Positions 20,772-20,833 of a stretch of DNA of 20,833 nt are shown here, in pieces. Position numbers and translations under genes: made by a program. The notes beneath the pieces were generated by a model. It was given only the letters and a program-made list of their open reading frames with translations. It was not told the origin of the DNA and made no database searches. This DNA comes from Parcubacteria group bacterium SW_4_49_11. Lineage in GTDB: Bacteria; Patescibacteriota; Minisyncoccia; SW-4-49-11. Position 1 is the first letter of the stretch. The number at the start of each line of letters is the position of its first letter. The DNA lies in contig PXOY01000005.1 of the NCBI GenBank assembly GCA_003021915.1, positions 1 through 20,833 of the forward strand, read 5' to 3'.

Positions 20772-20831
20772 GTTTTTGCGTGATCGCAGAAAACGTTCAA
20801 CGCTAGCGGGATGTTGCTAACGGCAGTCCCC
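20772..20831 (-). repeat. Repeat copy F, running off the right edge
   Basis: The complement of 20796-20831 matches the long 3' arm of copy C (GGACTGCC, TAGCAACATCCCGCT, GCGTTGAA) in 32 of 36 positions. Next to it a bulged hairpin GTTTTTGCG/CGCAGAAAAC lies at 20772-20794. The remaining part of the unit would be beyond 20833. Confidence 0.75.
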
Positions 20832-20833
20832 TG

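Larger units (their letters stand above)
20428..20833. other. 406-bp gene-free mosaic at the right edge
   Basis: No credible gene is seen. The stretch holds an ATATA-flanked hairpin, two kinds of heptad block, a fragment of the two-hairpin unit, a long imperfect inverted repeat and part of a larger repeat that runs off the window. About 20702-20771 shows nothing recognisable. Confidence 0.7.

Overview
This looks like a chromosomal fragment of a small-genome bacterium, most likely a member of the Patescibacteria/CPR. That placement is an inference. It rests on short intergenic gaps, an LCP-MurJ-Alr-DacA envelope set, prepilin-like surface proteins, divergent or degenerate housekeeping paralogues and almost no Shine-Dalgarno sequences. 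No 16S rRNA gene is present to settle it. TGA is used as a normal stop (for example rmlB-side pth, murJ, alr, parA, ruvX), so the UGA=Gly code of Gracilibacteria/Absconditabacteria does not apply.

Layout. 1-2825: 3' end of clpB, an LCP (LytR-CpsA-Psr) glycopolymer transferase split by an apparent frameshift, and pth. 2854-7784: a promoter followed by the tightly packed run rmlB, galU, murJ, a glutaredoxin-like gene and alr, which supplies nucleotide sugars, flips lipid II and makes D-alanine. 7797-10786: two paralogous genes, each joining a type IV prepilin N-terminus to five ~51-residue propeller-like repeats. 11149-13030 (minus strand): a 6-phosphogluconate dehydrogenase and a VTT/DedA-like membrane protein. 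13051-16779: a pterin-carbinolamine dehydratase gene, tRNA-Leu(CAG), and the overlapping run dacA-parA-parB-ruvX. 16772-20427: a GalT-like protein with altered motifs, radC, lepB, and a HisRS-like gene that lacks the expected catalytic signatures.

The four gene-free stretches longer than 300 bp (9100-9532, 10787-11148, 12067-12385, 20428-20833) are not empty. They are mosaics of the same building blocks: (i) a two-hairpin unit whose stems change sequence while staying paired and whose 3' side carries a GGGACTGC core; (ii) small 5-6 bp hairpins flanked by GATATAT/GATATAC; (iii) heptanucleotide tandem repeats of three kinds (GAAGCCN, GTAGCNN, AGTATTT). Inverted copies of unit (i) bracket the second pilin-propeller gene, and one copy supplies the last codons of the VTT gene. 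This repeat system, with the duplicated pilin-propeller genes it surrounds, is the strongest candidate for something undescribed here.

How the genes work together: most of the window serves cell-envelope building and surface display (LCP, RmlB, GalU, MurJ, Alr, DacA, LepB, pilin-propellers) and chromosome maintenance (ParA, ParB, RuvX, RadC). Several promoters have strong extended -10 boxes lying very close to the start codon, which suggests leaderless or near-leaderless transcripts.
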